Source of the DNA: Amphiura filiformis
Taxonomy: Eukaryota; Echinodermata; Ophiuroidea; Amphilepidida; Amphiuridae
Direction of reading: 5' to 3'
DNA: 64,000 bases
Assembly: GCF_039555335.1 (NCBI RefSeq)
Contig: NC_092647.1
Coordinates: 16,751,993 to 16,815,992 of the forward strand
This document shows, one piece after another, positions 23,151 through 34,423 of this stretch (its first letter is position 1; the number at the start of each line of letters is the position of its first letter). A program made the position numbers and the translations under genes. The notes below the pieces were generated by a model that made no database searches, was not told the DNA's origin, and saw only the letters and a program-made list of their open reading frames with translations.

Positions 23151-23372
23151 ACATGTAATTGTGGACATAGGTGGGTCTAGTTTTAAACCCTCGATATTAA
23201 GGTTAATGAGGAAATTTAAGGTTAGGATTATGATAGTGCAAATACCCTTAATGTAACAGCATGAACAGGTGAACGTAACCTTAATAGGCTATCTATTTCC
23301 CCTTAAATTTCCCGCATTAACCTTAATATCGAGAGTTTAAAACTAGAACCACCTATGTCCACAATTACATGT
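23151..23372. repeat. Palindromic MITE
   Basis: About 222 bp, with near-perfect 70-bp arms from ACATGTAATTGTGGACATAG to its reverse complement. The loop is about 80 bp. No coding. Confidence 0.85.
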
Positions 23373-23492
23373 TACTCATTTCGGCAACAAATGGACGGGT
23401 TAATTCTGCCCTCCATAATCAATGCAGGTGACTTTGGGGTAGCCCACGATATATTTACCACTTTATTTCCCTAAAATATCCCTCTATCATCA

Positions 23493-23860
23493 GTGGCGTA
23501 CCGTGGCCGCCCCAACCCCGGGGGGCTGAAGAAGAAACAATTTTGCCGCCCCTTCCTTAACAGCCAGTAAAGGTTGACCCAATTTTTTTCTCGGTCGTTT
23601 GAAAAAGTGAAGAGCAAAAAGGGATTTTAGGCGCTAGCGCCCTAAAAGCAACCATTTTTTCAATTTTTTTTTATGCTTTTTCATTTTTTGCGCCCTTTTC
23701 TTTGATAATTCGTTTTGCCGCCCCTTCGTTTTTGCCGCGCCTGTTCTTGCCGCCCCTTCTTCTTCCGCCGCCCCTTCGTTTTTGCCGCCCCCTGCTTTGA
23801 CCCCGGGGGGCTGGCGCCCCCAAGGCGCCCCAAATACGCGCATGCTAGAAGTAGGCATGT
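23493..23860. repeat. C/G-rich repeat with CAGTGGCGTACCG end
   Basis: Starts CAGTGGCGTACCGTGGCCGC, typical of the hAT MITE termini in this window, then alternates GCCGCCCCTTC units. CCCCGGGGGGCTG occurs at both about 23,515 and about 23,802. No complementary right terminus was found. The minus-strand open frame over it is low complexity. Confidence 0.65.
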
Positions 23861-25030
23861 CCACTAAAAATTGAAGTACTTTTAAATTGATTCAGACCTA
23901 ACTTATTGGATGGGAATTGATGAAAGAAACATTTTGGCGTTTAAATAATCTTAATCGGACGTTTCATTCCAGAGATATGGCCTTTCGAGTGTCACGGTTT
24001 TATATAGGGCTGCTAGAACATGTTAAAAAGTTAAAGTCCAAAAAGGAATACTAACAGAAAGTGCAACTTTAAGGTACTTTTTCTTAATGTATTTATTAAC
24101 TATATTATCTGGAACATTATATTTGCTTATAACAACATGAAAATAAGATCATCCTGAAAATTTAATCGATTTTGTTGACATACAACAAAAAATATAAGAC
24201 CTCAAAACCCATGGTTTGTTTGGTGAAACCTCAAGCATGATCATAGATGGCCGCCATGGAAAATATCTCCATAGAGGAGATGAACAATAAGTGCATTATT
24301 TCAAATGAAAAGCGGTAGTCTTAAACATTGTTCAATCTTTTAAGGTCAGCACATTTTATCTTCAAAAATTATTATATTTCATCATGGCATAAGTTTGGTA
24401 ACATTAATCACTACCAATTTTGAGAAATTTGCTCCAACTCAAAGGTTATCTTTACTACATTGAGCAATGTGTGTGCATGGAAGCCATGATGGTCCCCGGT
24501 TTTATACTCCCTATGAAATGGACATGGTAGTGAGAAGTGCACGGGGAAGTGCATGATTTGAAATGGGCCGCGGTAGGCTTCAACATTCTTAAATTTCTTA
24601 ACATCCTACACATTTTGTCTTCATAAATAGTTTAATTTTATGAGTATGTAAGTTTGCTTGTCTGATTCACTCCAAATTCGGAGATAATTGCGTTTGAACA
24701 CCTGATGCACGGAATGGTGTCACTTCAACCTGTTGTAGTTCTCATCTCATTAATTTTTTCATTAAAAAAAGTTGATCTCTTCATGCAGGAAGGTCCTCTC
24801 TATTTACTGACCAAACAGGAAAAAGTTTGGTTAATGTTTTCTGGTGGAATCAGGAATTTCTTGAAACACCCTGATATAGGCCTACATTTGGATCAAAACA
24901 AGTATGTACGCCATTTAACAGGCCTGGGATTTCTTGTATCGATCAGTTTCTCCATAGACAATACGTGTGTGAGTGCACGCACACAGTAAATGAAAAATCG
25001 TTCTAGTGGAAACTGTATTGAGAGTGGGCA
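23861..25030. other. Intergenic; weak internal duplication
   Basis: Segments at about 24,250-24,420 and about 24,500-24,680 share diverged words (GTGCAT.ATTT.AAATG, CGGTAG.CTT.AACATT), suggesting an old duplication. No gene recognised. Confidence 0.4.
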
Positions 25031-25037
25031 TCCCTAC

Positions 25038-25318
25038 TAGTAGAGCTTGGTTCAAATGCTTTCACACAGTTTATAGTAGGAGCCATTAGGCCTCGTATCC
25101 ATAGGCTGTTCCCATGTGGCGCGTGCCCTTGTTCCGTAATCACTTTTTCCCATGTGACCTGCCACACAGACAACGAACCGTAGCGGCCACTAAGCAAAAC
25201 AAAGGTTCGTTGTCTGTGTGGCAGGTCACATGGGAAAAAGTGAACACGGAACAAGGGCACACGCCACAAGGGAACAGCCTATGGATACGAGGCCTACGGA
25301 GCCTAACAGCAGGTGTAC
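25038..25318 (-). pseudogene. Glutamine synthetase-like gene fragment, split by a MITE
   Basis: On the minus strand a short stretch decodes to MAPTINCVKAFEPSSTS, nearly identical to residues of the lengsin-like gene at 32,066-33,427 (MAPTINCLKAFEPSSTS). Homology covers about 50 bp right of 25,038, is interrupted at 25,089-25,294 by a palindromic element, and resumes for about 20 bp (GGAGCCTAACAGCAGGTG against GGAGGCTAACAGCTGGTG). No other part of the enzyme is nearby, so this is a small dead fragment, either from a duplicated gene or from gene capture. An exon of a second paralogue is possible but no splice sites fit. Confidence 0.65.
25089..25294. mobile_element. 206-bp palindromic MITE inserted at TA
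   Basis: Starts GGCCTCGTATCCATAGGCTG and ends with its reverse complement. Arms are about 95 bp with a short central spacer. TA at 25,087-25,088 and 25,295-25,296 fits a TA duplication. It interrupts the glutamine synthetase fragment. Confidence 0.85.
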
Positions 25319-26205
25319 CCATAGACATATCACTCACACTAGAAAGTGAAATGTTTCGTTATCAATTCATAAAAATATCATCATGATAATTTTCGATTGC
25401 ACGTGCAAGCATTAAAATGAAATAAAACTTCCTAAGCTTTTACATTTTTTTTATGGTTACATTTTTTGATATTAAACTTTTAATTACTTCATTGATTTTA
25501 TTATCATAAACTTTTAATGAATTGGTTAAAGAGGAATTTTCACGTTTCGTTATTACATCATAAATTATTATTTTATTATGTATGAAGATAGAACTTTAAA
25601 ATTAACTATTGCAATTATTACCATGAAAATTTAACAAATATATGCAGCTATCTACTCAAGATAGCATTAAGAACCTTATAAAATTATACAGAAAACAATT
25701 CATACATTTAGCAATAGGCTTGTTGGGAAAGTCTTTTGGTGTATTTTTAATGTTTCATTTTCATTTGCTATCTACTCGGCGCGATAGGCCACAACCAAAA
25801 TAGGCCCGTTGCGACATGCATCATTTCTGTATTCTGTTGAACCAGGCCACTTACGGCCTGCATCATTTTCTCTGTTTGTGAAGTGTTTTGGGCATACGTT
25901 GATGTTTGATGCTTTTTTTTGATGTCTACTAAAGATAGCATTGCGGGCCTAATAAAATATTATACCGGTAGATAATAAAGTTTGATGTCCTCTCAGGTTC
26001 CACAAAAAATACGTGAAAACGCTGCTATCCGAGCCCTTAATTCTTATGGATTGTTTTTCAATCAGGGGTACTTATATTTATAATTCTTATGATTGACTAC
26101 ATTGGTGAAGGAGACAAGAATAAACAATCTGAACAAGTTTTATTAAGGGACTGATTTTTTAATCAATACCAAAAGAGATATGAATATAAGCATTTATACG
26201 AGGCA
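25319..26205. other. Intergenic, AT-rich, nothing recognised
   Basis: Contains a repeated ATCTACT(C/A)... AAGATAGCATT(A/G) pair (about 25,648 and 25,925), hinting at an old duplicated piece. No gene. Confidence 0.4.
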
Positions 26206-26210
26206 TACTA

Positions 26211-26373
26211 CACTGTAAAAATATTTTACTCAACACTGAGTAAAAAGGTCACAGCTCAACAGTTGAGTAAAAAATTACTCAAATTACTCAACAGTTGAGT
26301 TGTGACCTATAATGAGCTCAATTGTTGAGCTGTGACTTTTTACTCAATGTTGAGTAAAATATTTTTTACAATG
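26211..26373. mobile_element. TA-inserted palindromic MITE, CACTGTAAAAA ends, copy 1
   Basis: Begins CACTGTAAAAATATTTTACT and ends with the reverse complement of CATTGTAAAAAATATTTTACT. The interior repeats TTGAGTAAAAAGGTCACAGC in both orientations. Flanked by TA. A longer copy is at 47,148-47,412. Confidence 0.85.
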
Positions 26374-26684
26374 TAGTCCAAGACAAGACCACTTAACGTG
26401 CAATAGCTCATAGGAACTATATACAAGACGTTGTTAAAGGGGGTAAACCCTATTGGTTTTGCGATATAGATAATGAATATTGTCAAACTTAAATACAATT
26501 TCAAATATTGTCATCTTTATACAGCTATGTGAAGAAACGAGGCCATTTTTTGCGTCAAAAATGTGAATAAATACCCAAATCATCAATCCAATACGATATT
26601 TTCCAGTGCAATAATATGTACAGTCTCAAATGAAATTATGCTGTTTTGAGTTAAAAATGGATATGAAATTTTTTTTTTATTGCC

Positions 26685-26925
26685 AATACCGGTAATTGAA
26701 CCCGGTACATTGCACATAAGAAAAATGGATAGGAAAAAAATATAAATTGCCAATACCGGTAATTGGACCCGGTGCTGCGTGCAAAACCACATACCTTTGC
26801 AAAATATGATATTTTGCATATGCAAATACATACTTTCCAAAGTATGTAGTTTTGCATATGCAAACTACATACTTCGGCAAAATATGTAGTTTTGCATATG
26901 CAAAATATCATACTTTACGGGCACT
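26685..26925. repeat. Local repeats (TTGCCAATACCGGTAATT, TTTGCATATGCAAA)
   Basis: TTGCCAATACCGGTAATTG occurs twice (about 26,680 and 26,748). TAGTTTTGCATATGCAAA-type palindromic words recur four times at 26,813-26,920. The overlapping minus-strand frames come from these repeats and are not genes. Confidence 0.75.
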
Positions 26926-27025
26926 ATGAAAAAATACAAGTTTTGCTGGGAAACCCCGTGCAGTTCGTGTTTGTGAATAAGGGCGCATGTCACAATGATT
27001 GGTAACTTAAATTTTAAAAGGCAAA

Positions 27026-27195
27026 CTATTCAGTATCGAAGTTACGTAATGTTACTATGTCAACGGGATCACGCGCTAGAGTAATGAACCACGATCGAAA
27101 TGATCACCACATAAAGTATATGGCACTCGAAGGCATACCAAAGTAGCGTGATCCGGTAACCAAGAGAATTACGTAACCACTTCGATGCTGAATAG
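27026..27195. repeat. Palindromic MITE
   Basis: About 50-bp imperfect arms: CTATTCAGTATCGAAGTTAC at the left and the reverse complement of CTATTCAGCATCGAAGTGGT at the right, each with TACGTAA and GGATCACGC further in. About 170 bp in total. Confidence 0.75.
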
Positions 27196-27800
27196 CGGAC
27201 TGTGTATGTAACAAATGAATTAGCAATATCTGTATCTCCACAATCCTAAAGTACGGTATTAGTCTACAATATAAATTATTCTTTGAAAGTAGAGAATATT
27301 AGGACAGTGACCGTATGGATCCATTCTGCCCCTAAAGCGGCCGATACCGAACAACACATAGGGCCTACACGGCCTTGACCTGCGGTTGTCTGTAAAATTC
27401 TGAGGGATTTGCATGCTGGTCAGGTAGAAGATAAATAACAGAGTGACCTTCAGCTTCTCCGTGTTTGGTCAGACCTACCGTATGGGGTGTATCCTGCATA
27501 AATTAGTGTTCTTGTTCAAACCTGAGACTAGTATACCTCAGGTTCAAACACATGTTTCACACTTACGTGTACGCCGCATGACTGTATGTTTCTGTTTTCA
27601 GAGATGATTATCCTAATGTCTAATAAATGATGAGGGACATTAATTTGGTGGTATGCACCCTTACAACACACATCGCGCGGTGCAAAATAAAAGTTATGCA
27701 AAACATCATACTTTGTTAGTATGTAGATATGAATGCTATACCGGGTACCTTGCACTCGTCAATTCAATCCGCTAGCCAACTGAGCTACCAAGCCATCTGT
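27196..27800. other. Intergenic; weak tRNA-like remnant near its end
   Basis: The reverse complement of 27,740-27,795 reads GGCTTGGTAGCTCAGTTGGC, a good pol III A-box region, but the B box is poor (GCAAGGTACCC), so this is at best a degenerate tRNA-derived repeat. Nothing else recognised. Confidence 0.4.
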
Positions 27801-27802
27801 TA

Positions 27803-29833
27803 CCCAGCTAGCCAAAATACGTTTTTAAAACGTTAAAAAATCGTTTCACTTTGGTTTAAGAAACGTTTCAATATTGCGTTTTAAAAACGTAAATGTGTGA
27901 GTTTTGAATACGTTTCAATAACGTTTGCATGAAACGTTTTGATTACGTTTTTTTTTTTTAATATTACGTTTCACTTTTGTTTAAAAACCGTTTCAATATT
28001 GCGTTTTTAAAACGTAGTTCTAAATACGTTTCAATAACGTTTGCATGACACGTTTTGAAAACGTTATCAGACCGTTTTCCAAATGCTAATAAACCGCATC
28101 ACTTTGGTAGTCCAAGTTATCATGGTTATGACGTTAACACTTCGATCTCTTGTGTAGTATATAAGACATGAAACCATGAAGAAATACATTAACCATGAAA
28201 GTAAAAGATGTACACCATGAGATAATGTATAACTCCATGTCCCCAATGTCTTCGACATCAAGACATGTTCAGCGTCCCAGTCCAGTCCTGTTGCATCGAT
28301 TATTCTTGCCGGCAGCTGGCAGCATGATTCGGATAACCAAAATATGAAAGCCAACCTTAGCTAGGATATTAAATGTGATATTAAAATACATTAATGTAAA
28401 TGTATTCTGCGCTAAAATTATAAAAGTATCCTTACACTTGGAAAAATCAATTCTACAACTCACTGAACTGAACTGAACATGTGAATTAAAACTAAACCAT
28501 ATTTGGGTAAATTTATTTATTTAATAGATGCGCTATCTATTTTTCTTCCAAGTGTAAGGATACTTTTTGGCGCAGTATATAAACCAACAAGAGACTTGCA
28601 ATGGGCAACTAGCGTGAATATTATATATGATTATAATCAGAAACAAATGGCACATTTATACCATGTCATGCTATTAAAATTTACAGAATTAAGAAATAAA
28701 AGGGCCTCAATTAAAACTGAAAATGAAAACTTACCTAAATGAGTAGACCTAATGCTGTTATACTTTACTCTTGGAGCTGGAACACTTATCATCAAATACA
28801 ACAAAAATACATGTAGAATTGTATCGCTTTCTCCACACCAGAATCAAATTTGAACAGCTAATATATAGTAGTTGAGCAGTAACCACGTATAGGCTAGTCA
28901 AGTATAAGGTCACTGAGATCAAGGATACTAGTACTATAATAGTACTGTGTAGTAGTCACCATTGCTCGCCATCAGTGCAGACTAAAATCATATGTCAGTA
29001 ATTCCATTAAAACGCAAATGTTTCGCCCAAAACATAGCTGCAACTTGTCTACAAAATCAAAGGCCTATACACGTTTATCTTTTGATCTATAAACATGATT
29101 AAAGGTTAGCTAGGCCTATTAAATTCCACCGTAAACAGTCAGCAATTGAGATTCACAGATATATCCGTTGATGCATGGTCAAAACGGTTACAATTTGTTA
29201 CTAGTATTTCGAAACACACAAACCGCACTAACCGGTGGGTAGTCTTAGTCCCAGCCGGCTTGTGCTCCTTGAGTAACGAGGAGCACAAGCCGTCTGGGAC
29301 CGAGACTAGCCGCCGGTTCATTATTTTACGAAATCGAGACCGTGCGTTACCATGGTTACATCTTTTGAAAGTTGATTTATAAAATAAAGCAATGTAAATT
29401 TACCGGTACTTTTTACTTTAATTTGCTTACGTTTTTATTCATATCTGTCATCATTCATGCAAATAACGTACAGTAGGCCTAAATAAATTACAGAAAAATA
29501 AAATGCAAGTCTCTTGTTGATTCGATAGCCTACTTATTATAATAAATATTAAATAATTATTTAATATCCAGCTAATTGGTTATATAGTGGAAATCCAGTC
29601 GAATGGAACGATCTATGAACATTGTGATTTTATTTGCTTTTTTCGTGAGTATTTTGTCTACAATGGGTCTACGTTATTAGAACGTTTTTATAACGTTTTG
29701 GTCGAACTATTCTGCCATCAGATAACTCGATGTTTATCAAAACGTTTTGGAAACGTGTATTTAACGTTTTAAAAAACCAAAACCAAATAAAAACCAATTC
29801 AAAACGTTTTGGAAACGTTTTGTGTTTGCTGGG
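27803..29833. mobile_element. 2-kb TA-inserted element with AACGTTTT subterminal repeats
   Basis: Bounded by CCCAGCTAGCC at the left and TTTGCTGGG at the right, with TA on both sides. Each end holds several AAACGTTTTnnAAACGTTT-type motifs (27,825-28,080 and 29,675-29,822). The interior has only short open frames (79 and 95 codons), no transposase. Fragments of the same family occur inside the 17.4-kb transposon. It contains the hairpin at 29,223-29,316. Confidence 0.7.
29223..29316. repeat. Strong hairpin
   Basis: A stem of about 40 bp around a short loop at about 29,270-29,277. Inner arms CTTGTGCTCCT and AGGAGCACAAG pair perfectly; outer arms GTCTTAGTCCCAG and CTGGGACCGAGAC pair with one or two mismatches. 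Could be a small MITE or a transcribed hairpin; no evidence for expression. Confidence 0.75.
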
Positions 29834-29835
29834 TA

Positions 29836-30930
29836 TCGCATGGTATTTCTATGGTTAAAGCTACAAGAATTACCATCTTGGAGCCGTTTTATCGCAGTCT
29901 CATCAGCAACCGCCCTGTCCACACGAACAATGTTTGTGTGTGGGGAGCGGAACTAAACTAGCTACTAAAGAGACTAAATTCAACTTGTTTCTAAAATATA
30001 TTAGGCCCAAAAGGTATTTTCATTAATTTCGCATTTCAAGTGTTAATTCCCGCAGTATATAGAACTACAGTAAGCAAAATAATTAAGGTAGCAGCTCCCC
30101 TGTATATCCTAAATAAAGTCAAATGTGTCAAAATTAAAACAAGCAGCCGATTCCTGTAATCTTTTGCTCTGATTTAAGACCTTATTTGTTGAAATTGGTT
30201 GAGAATCCCGGGTTGAGAATTAAAGAAACGGCGATCCAAAACCTAATGAAGATACGAAATAAACAGTTGCACTTTTGTGTTCTAATCAATGAAAGCACGA
30301 AGCTAGTCTTCCTGTTCGCGAACGCTTTGTGAAAATCAATAGCAATGCAATGTGGCAAACTGCAACTTTTAAATTAGCATCTTCCTTGGGTTATTTGATC
30401 GTCGTGTCTTTATTTTTTGAACAATTTCAACGAATGAGGTCTTATATTCGAGCTAAAAGATGCAGCTATTGGCTGTTGGTTCCAATTATGACATATCTGC
30501 CTTGTCTAGGATATACAATGGGTGAACGTAACTGGTACCCTAATTATTTGGCTTACTGTACTTTTAAAACTTGCATCCAATGCATACTAGTAAAAAGTAA
30601 TAGAATCAAAAGTAAGTTAGTTATGTTATTCAATTTAAGACGTACTTTTGAACAAAACATATTCAAAGTAAATCTAGCAAAAAACAACAAAACAAAAACT
30701 ACAAGACAATAATAGGGCACCGTCCGTAGAGGGTAACCAAAAGTCGTTTGTATCTTGATTAAATCTCACTTAAAATGTTTACTGTGAAGTTCTTGTTAAT
30801 TCACTTAATTGCAAATAATAAAATAATTCAAGGTCTACTTATTAGTGATTTGCTCATCCGGAGGTCGTACAAAATGATTAAAATTCAGATTTTGGCACCT
30901 TTGTTAGTGTCATATATGTGGTGACATATC
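29836..30930. other. Intergenic, no supported gene
   Basis: One frame of about 127 codons (30,329-30,712, starting with GTG) has some hydrophobic stretches but matches no family I recognise, has no ATG at its start and no flanking splice signals I could defend, so it is not called. Confidence 0.4.
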
Positions 30931-30933
30931 CTG

Positions 30934-31188
30934 CTATAGCCAAAATATTAAATTCTCGATCATTAGAGCCAACTTGGGTACGCACAGTTATTTGCGCCGA
31001 GCGTACTACGCAAATACCGGCGCTTACCGCGCAACCACAGCTTTTGAGAATTGACCAATCACACGGTCGTTGCTAGGCAAGGTCAAGGTTCGGTCATGCA
31101 GGTCACGCGATCGTGTTATTCTATGAAAAGTACTCTGACGCAGAAGGTACATCCTCTCATGATCGAGAAATTGTTATTTTGGCTATAG
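30934..31188. repeat. Palindromic MITE, CTATAGCCAAAAT ends
   Basis: About 255 bp. Left arm CTATAGCCAAAATATTAAAT, right arm its near reverse complement (ATTGTTATTTTGGCTATAG), both next to a TCGATCA/TGATCGA word. GC-rich interior. Confidence 0.8.
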
Positions 31189-31608
31189 TGGTATAGACAT
31201 TTTGCATTAATTTGTCATTTTTATCTACTTAAAGCCATAATATACGATTACCTTCAAATTTCAAAATGTGTTATTCTATAACTCAAAAATGCTGAAATAA
31301 TACTAGTAATAACCGTCGGGTAACTGATGACAGAAATATTATTTTGGCAGTTCTACATAAATTCATGATACATGTACATGTATGACCTAATATGTCGTAC
31401 TTTGCTTTGTTCAAATTGCAAGCCTACAAACACAACAAATTTGGCTGGTTCCATTCAGGTGCAAGTTGGAACATGTGTACAAAATGCAAAAAAAATCAGA
31501 TTTAAAAATAAAACCAATTCCACATTAATTATTATAAGATCGTACATTATGGCTTTAGTAGAAAAAATTAATTACATGTATTTGAATGGGGCTTTAACTT
31601 TGTCAATA

Positions 31609-31912
31609 CGCTGGCGAAGTTACGTAATAATCGGATTAACTATACAATAGCAATAGGTCAAAACAATTTTTGAATATAACGCGCTGCACTGACACGTTCA
31701 CGCGGTACCGCTGCATTGAACCATATCATGCTGATCACTTGCACCTGTAAGATTAGTAGCTTTGAAAAGACCATGTATTGTATTTAATCTATGATTGCAG
31801 ACATACACAGGTGATTAGTTCAACCTGCTTGTAGTGCGGCGCAATATGTTCAAAATTGTTTTGACCTATTGCTATGGTAGTTAATCCGATTAATTACGTA
31901 ACTTCGCCAGCG
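31609..31912. repeat. Palindromic MITE, CGCTGGCG ends
   Basis: Arms of about 85 bp: CGCTGGCGAAGTTACGTAAT at the left, its reverse complement at the right, both carrying TAGCAATAGGTCAAAACAAT. TA at 31,607-31,608 and 31,913-31,914. It lies just downstream of the glutamine synthetase-like gene. Confidence 0.85.
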
Positions 31913-32009
31913 TATACTGCTGTTTTCCTCGTTTTCTACCAATTGCTTCATTTCAAAAATACCTCGTGACAATTTTAATGACTTATCATTCAAGCAATTT
32001 ACGCACAAT

Positions 32010-32015
32010 TTTATT
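32010..32015 (-). promoter_or_regulatory. Candidate polyadenylation signal of the glutamine synthetase-like gene
   Basis: AATAAA on the minus strand, about 50 bp beyond the stop codon. Only one of several T-rich possibilities here. Confidence 0.45.
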
Positions 32016-32065
32016 TTTTTACATTTTCACTGGAATCACTGAATGGGTCTTTAATCACTGGCACT

Positions 32066-33427
32066 CTAAAGGTATTCAAAGAAGAGGTTCCTTTCCCAGT
32101 CAGTGTCTCCTTTGGCTTTAGCTTCATTTTCCATACACAGTTCATGTAACTTGTGAGCTACAAAGCACTTCACAAACTCATCACCCAAAGCTTCACAGAT
32201 GATGTTATCATTACTCAAGTTCTCTAAGGCTGTCTTCATATTAGATGGAAGTATTGGGGTCTTTGTTGGGATGTTGTCAGGGTCATATGCATTTCCGTTG
32301 ACATGTGGAGGGGGTTCCATCTGATTCTGGATACCATCGATACCTGCTGCTACAGTTGCAGCAAGAGTAAGGTATGGATTGGCTCCACCAGAGCAGATTC
32401 TGTTTTCAATGTACGCACCAGTGTCACCTACTTTAACACGAAGTGCGGTTGTACGGTTATCAAATCCCCAAGTAGCATTAACAGGATTGATACTAGTAGA
32501 GCTTGGTTCAAATGCTTTCAAACAGTTTATAGTAGGTGCCATAAGGAGGCTAACAGCTGGTGCATGAGCTAGGATACCAGCTAGCCAATGTCGCGCAACG
32601 TCTGATAAACTGTCTGGATTCCTGTTATCCATCATCAGATTATTTTCACCATTAATGTCCCACAGGGAATGATTGAAATGGCATGCGCTTCGAGTGGAAT
32701 GGGCCCATGGTTTGGTCATGAAGCTTGCTATATACCCATGTTGTGAAGCAATTTCCTTTACAGATGTACGGAAGGTGTGTGCAGTATCTGCCGACTTGAC
32801 TCCAAACGATGGTGTGTAGGTGATTTCAAGTTGTCCAGGATCATGCTCGCTCTCATATGTCTCAACATCGATATCAGCTTGAGGAAGATCTGTTAGAAGC
32901 TGATGTACCAATTCTGGATCTTTATAGTTACGAATAGTGGACCGTATGTTTTGTCCCAGAATGAAAGGCTCCAATGTGTTCTTGTCAGCAACATAAAACT
33001 CATGCTCATGAGCAGATAGTAAAGAATAGCCCATATCCTTCAAGCGATCCAGCTGAAGCCTGGCTACAGTACGTGGATGAGCAGCCACCGGTTTACCCTT
33101 GTATGTCGGCTCGAGTAAAATTCTTCCTGTGTTTTTGCACCAAGGTATGGTGATAAAAGTATCCAAATCAGGAAACATCAAAGCATCGGTAGAACCACTT
33201 TCAAATAGGAATCCAGTTCCAGGTGTACATTGACCCTGTGGATCATATCCCAAAGTTGTTAGAGCAAAATTGATGCCATAAATAGCTTTCTTCGTGAAGT
33301 GTTTCACTGGAACAGTCTTTGAGCGTGCCACACCATATATATCAGTTTGCTCAAACCGGATGAATTTGACATCATCAGCATGTATTTTCGACATGATTTG
33401 CTCCAACTGGTCCTTGTTAGAATCCAT
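32066..33427 (-). CDS. LGSN-like: Lengsin/glutamine synthetase-like protein, single exon
   Basis: An intact 453-residue class I-type glutamine synthetase fold protein of the lengsin branch. It has the N-terminal beta-grasp part (about residues 15-100), then the catalytic part: HEHEF (about residue 150) and a QLE motif after SEHDPG carry the metal-binding Glu residues; CHFNHSLW gives the conserved His; NRTTALRV gives the phosphate-binding Arg region; ENRICSGGANPYL corresponds to the C-terminal E-x-R...NPYL motif. Family enzymes ligate ammonia to glutamate with ATP; lengsin of vertebrate lens has lost this activity, so activity cannot be assumed. The start MDSNKDQ at 33,427 fits the family; an upstream in-frame ATG at 33,499 adds 24 hydrophobic residues and would cross a possible TATA box and an acceptor-like site. 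No intron is present, so this may be a retrocopy or an anciently intronless gene. A short relative is at 25,038-25,318. Confidence 0.92.
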   Translation of the reverse strand: MDSNKDQLEQIMSKIHADDVKFIRFEQTDIYGVARSKTVPVKHFTKKAIYGINFALTTLGYDPQGQCTPGTGFLFESGSTDALMFPDLDTFITIPWCKNTGRILLEPTYKGKPVAAHPRTVARLQLDRLKDMGYSLLSAHEHEFYVADKNTLEPFILGQNIRSTIRNYKDPELVHQLLTDLPQADIDVETYESEHDPGQLEITYTPSFGVKSADTAHTFRTSVKEIASQHGYIASFMTKPWAHSTRSACHFNHSLWDINGENNLMMDNRNPDSLSDVARHWLAGILAHAPAVSLLMAPTINCLKAFEPSSTSINPVNATWGFDNRTTALRVKVGDTGAYIENRICSGGANPYLTLAATVAAGIDGIQNQMEPPPHVNGNAYDPDNIPTKTPILPSNMKTALENLSNDNIICEALGDEFVKCFVAHKLHELCMENEAKAKGDTDWERNLFFEYL

Positions 33428-33500
33428 CTTAATTGTTAGAAAGTTGAGTTTTAACAGTGTCCCTATATAATACACAGCTGAAATGCAATATGCTAACAAG
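33428..33500 (-). promoter_or_regulatory. Possible promoter or 5' leader splice region
   Basis: On the minus strand, GTATTATATAGGG lies about 35-40 bp before the chosen ATG and could be a TATA box. TTGCATTTCAG just upstream of it resembles a splice acceptor, so a non-coding 5' exon is the alternative. The sequence cannot decide between them. Confidence 0.3.
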
Positions 33501-33710
33501 CATATAGGCCTAAGTTACTGTAGGTGCTCATTATTCACAAGCGGTGAAGCATTCAATCCTTGCATTTGATTGGTTCAAAGAAAATAAAGGATGAATCATT
33601 CAGACTCATCACATCAATACTTCTTTTATGCATAGCCACTAAATCCTCCCTTTCAACAATTTCTCTCAATACCCTATTGACAAAATAGGCCTAAATATCC
33701 ATCAAGTTAA

Positions 33711-34359
33711 GGGCTGGGGTATGAACGTTTGGACAGTATTTATTGTGGGACATTATAGCACATCAGACATATCGAATTGCATTCTGAATACGAAGAATGT
33801 CATTCTGATATCAAATAATTTTGATTTTTGAAATTCGCAATTTAATACACATTTTATGGCAAATCATTAAAATTGATATTTTTGATATTTAACAGTACTT
33901 GAAATAAACTTTATAAATCTGATGATTTATACTTAAAGTGTATGTAGGTGGGATGAAAAGCCGACGATCAATTGAAAATTTTGACCTTTCGTATTGAAGA
34001 TATGGATTTTTTTCCCCAAACACCAAAAAAAATTAGGTCTTTTTGGGGAAAAATCCATATCTTCAATATAAAAGGTCAAAATTTTCAACTGACCGTCGGC
34101 TTTTCCTCCCTGCTACATACACTTTAAGAATATGTCATTAGATTTATATAATTTACTTCGAGTACTGTTATATATCAAAAACTTGAAAAATATCAAATTT
34201 TTATAATTTGTCATAACATTTGTATTATATTGTGATTTTCAAAAATGAAAATTATTTGATATCAGAAAGACATGCTTCGTATTCAGAATGCAATTCGATA
34301 TGTCTGATGTGCTCTGATGTCCCAAAATAAATACTGTCCAAACGTTCATACCCCAGCCC
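33711..34359. mobile_element. 649-bp palindromic element at TTAA, copy 1
   Basis: Flanked by TTAA (33,707-33,710 and 34,360-34,363). It starts GGGCTGGGGTATGAACGTTT and ends with its reverse complement; the two arms together make up almost the whole element. The second copy is at 58,255-58,902. TTAA targets are used by piggyBac and Kolobok elements; this is a non-autonomous derivative of an unknown parent. Confidence 0.9.
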
Positions 34360-34423
34360 TTAAGATGATTCAAGGTCTAATTGATTTTTGTGATGCAACG
34401 GATCTGTCAATTCTTCATACATG

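Noticed and set aside
23634..23864. Gly/Ala/Lys-rich minus-strand frame
   Set aside because: Low-complexity translation of the GCCGCCCC repeat.
30329..30712. 127-codon open frame with hydrophobic stretches
   Set aside because: Starts at GTG, has no recognised family resemblance, and no splice signals or neighbouring exons support it.
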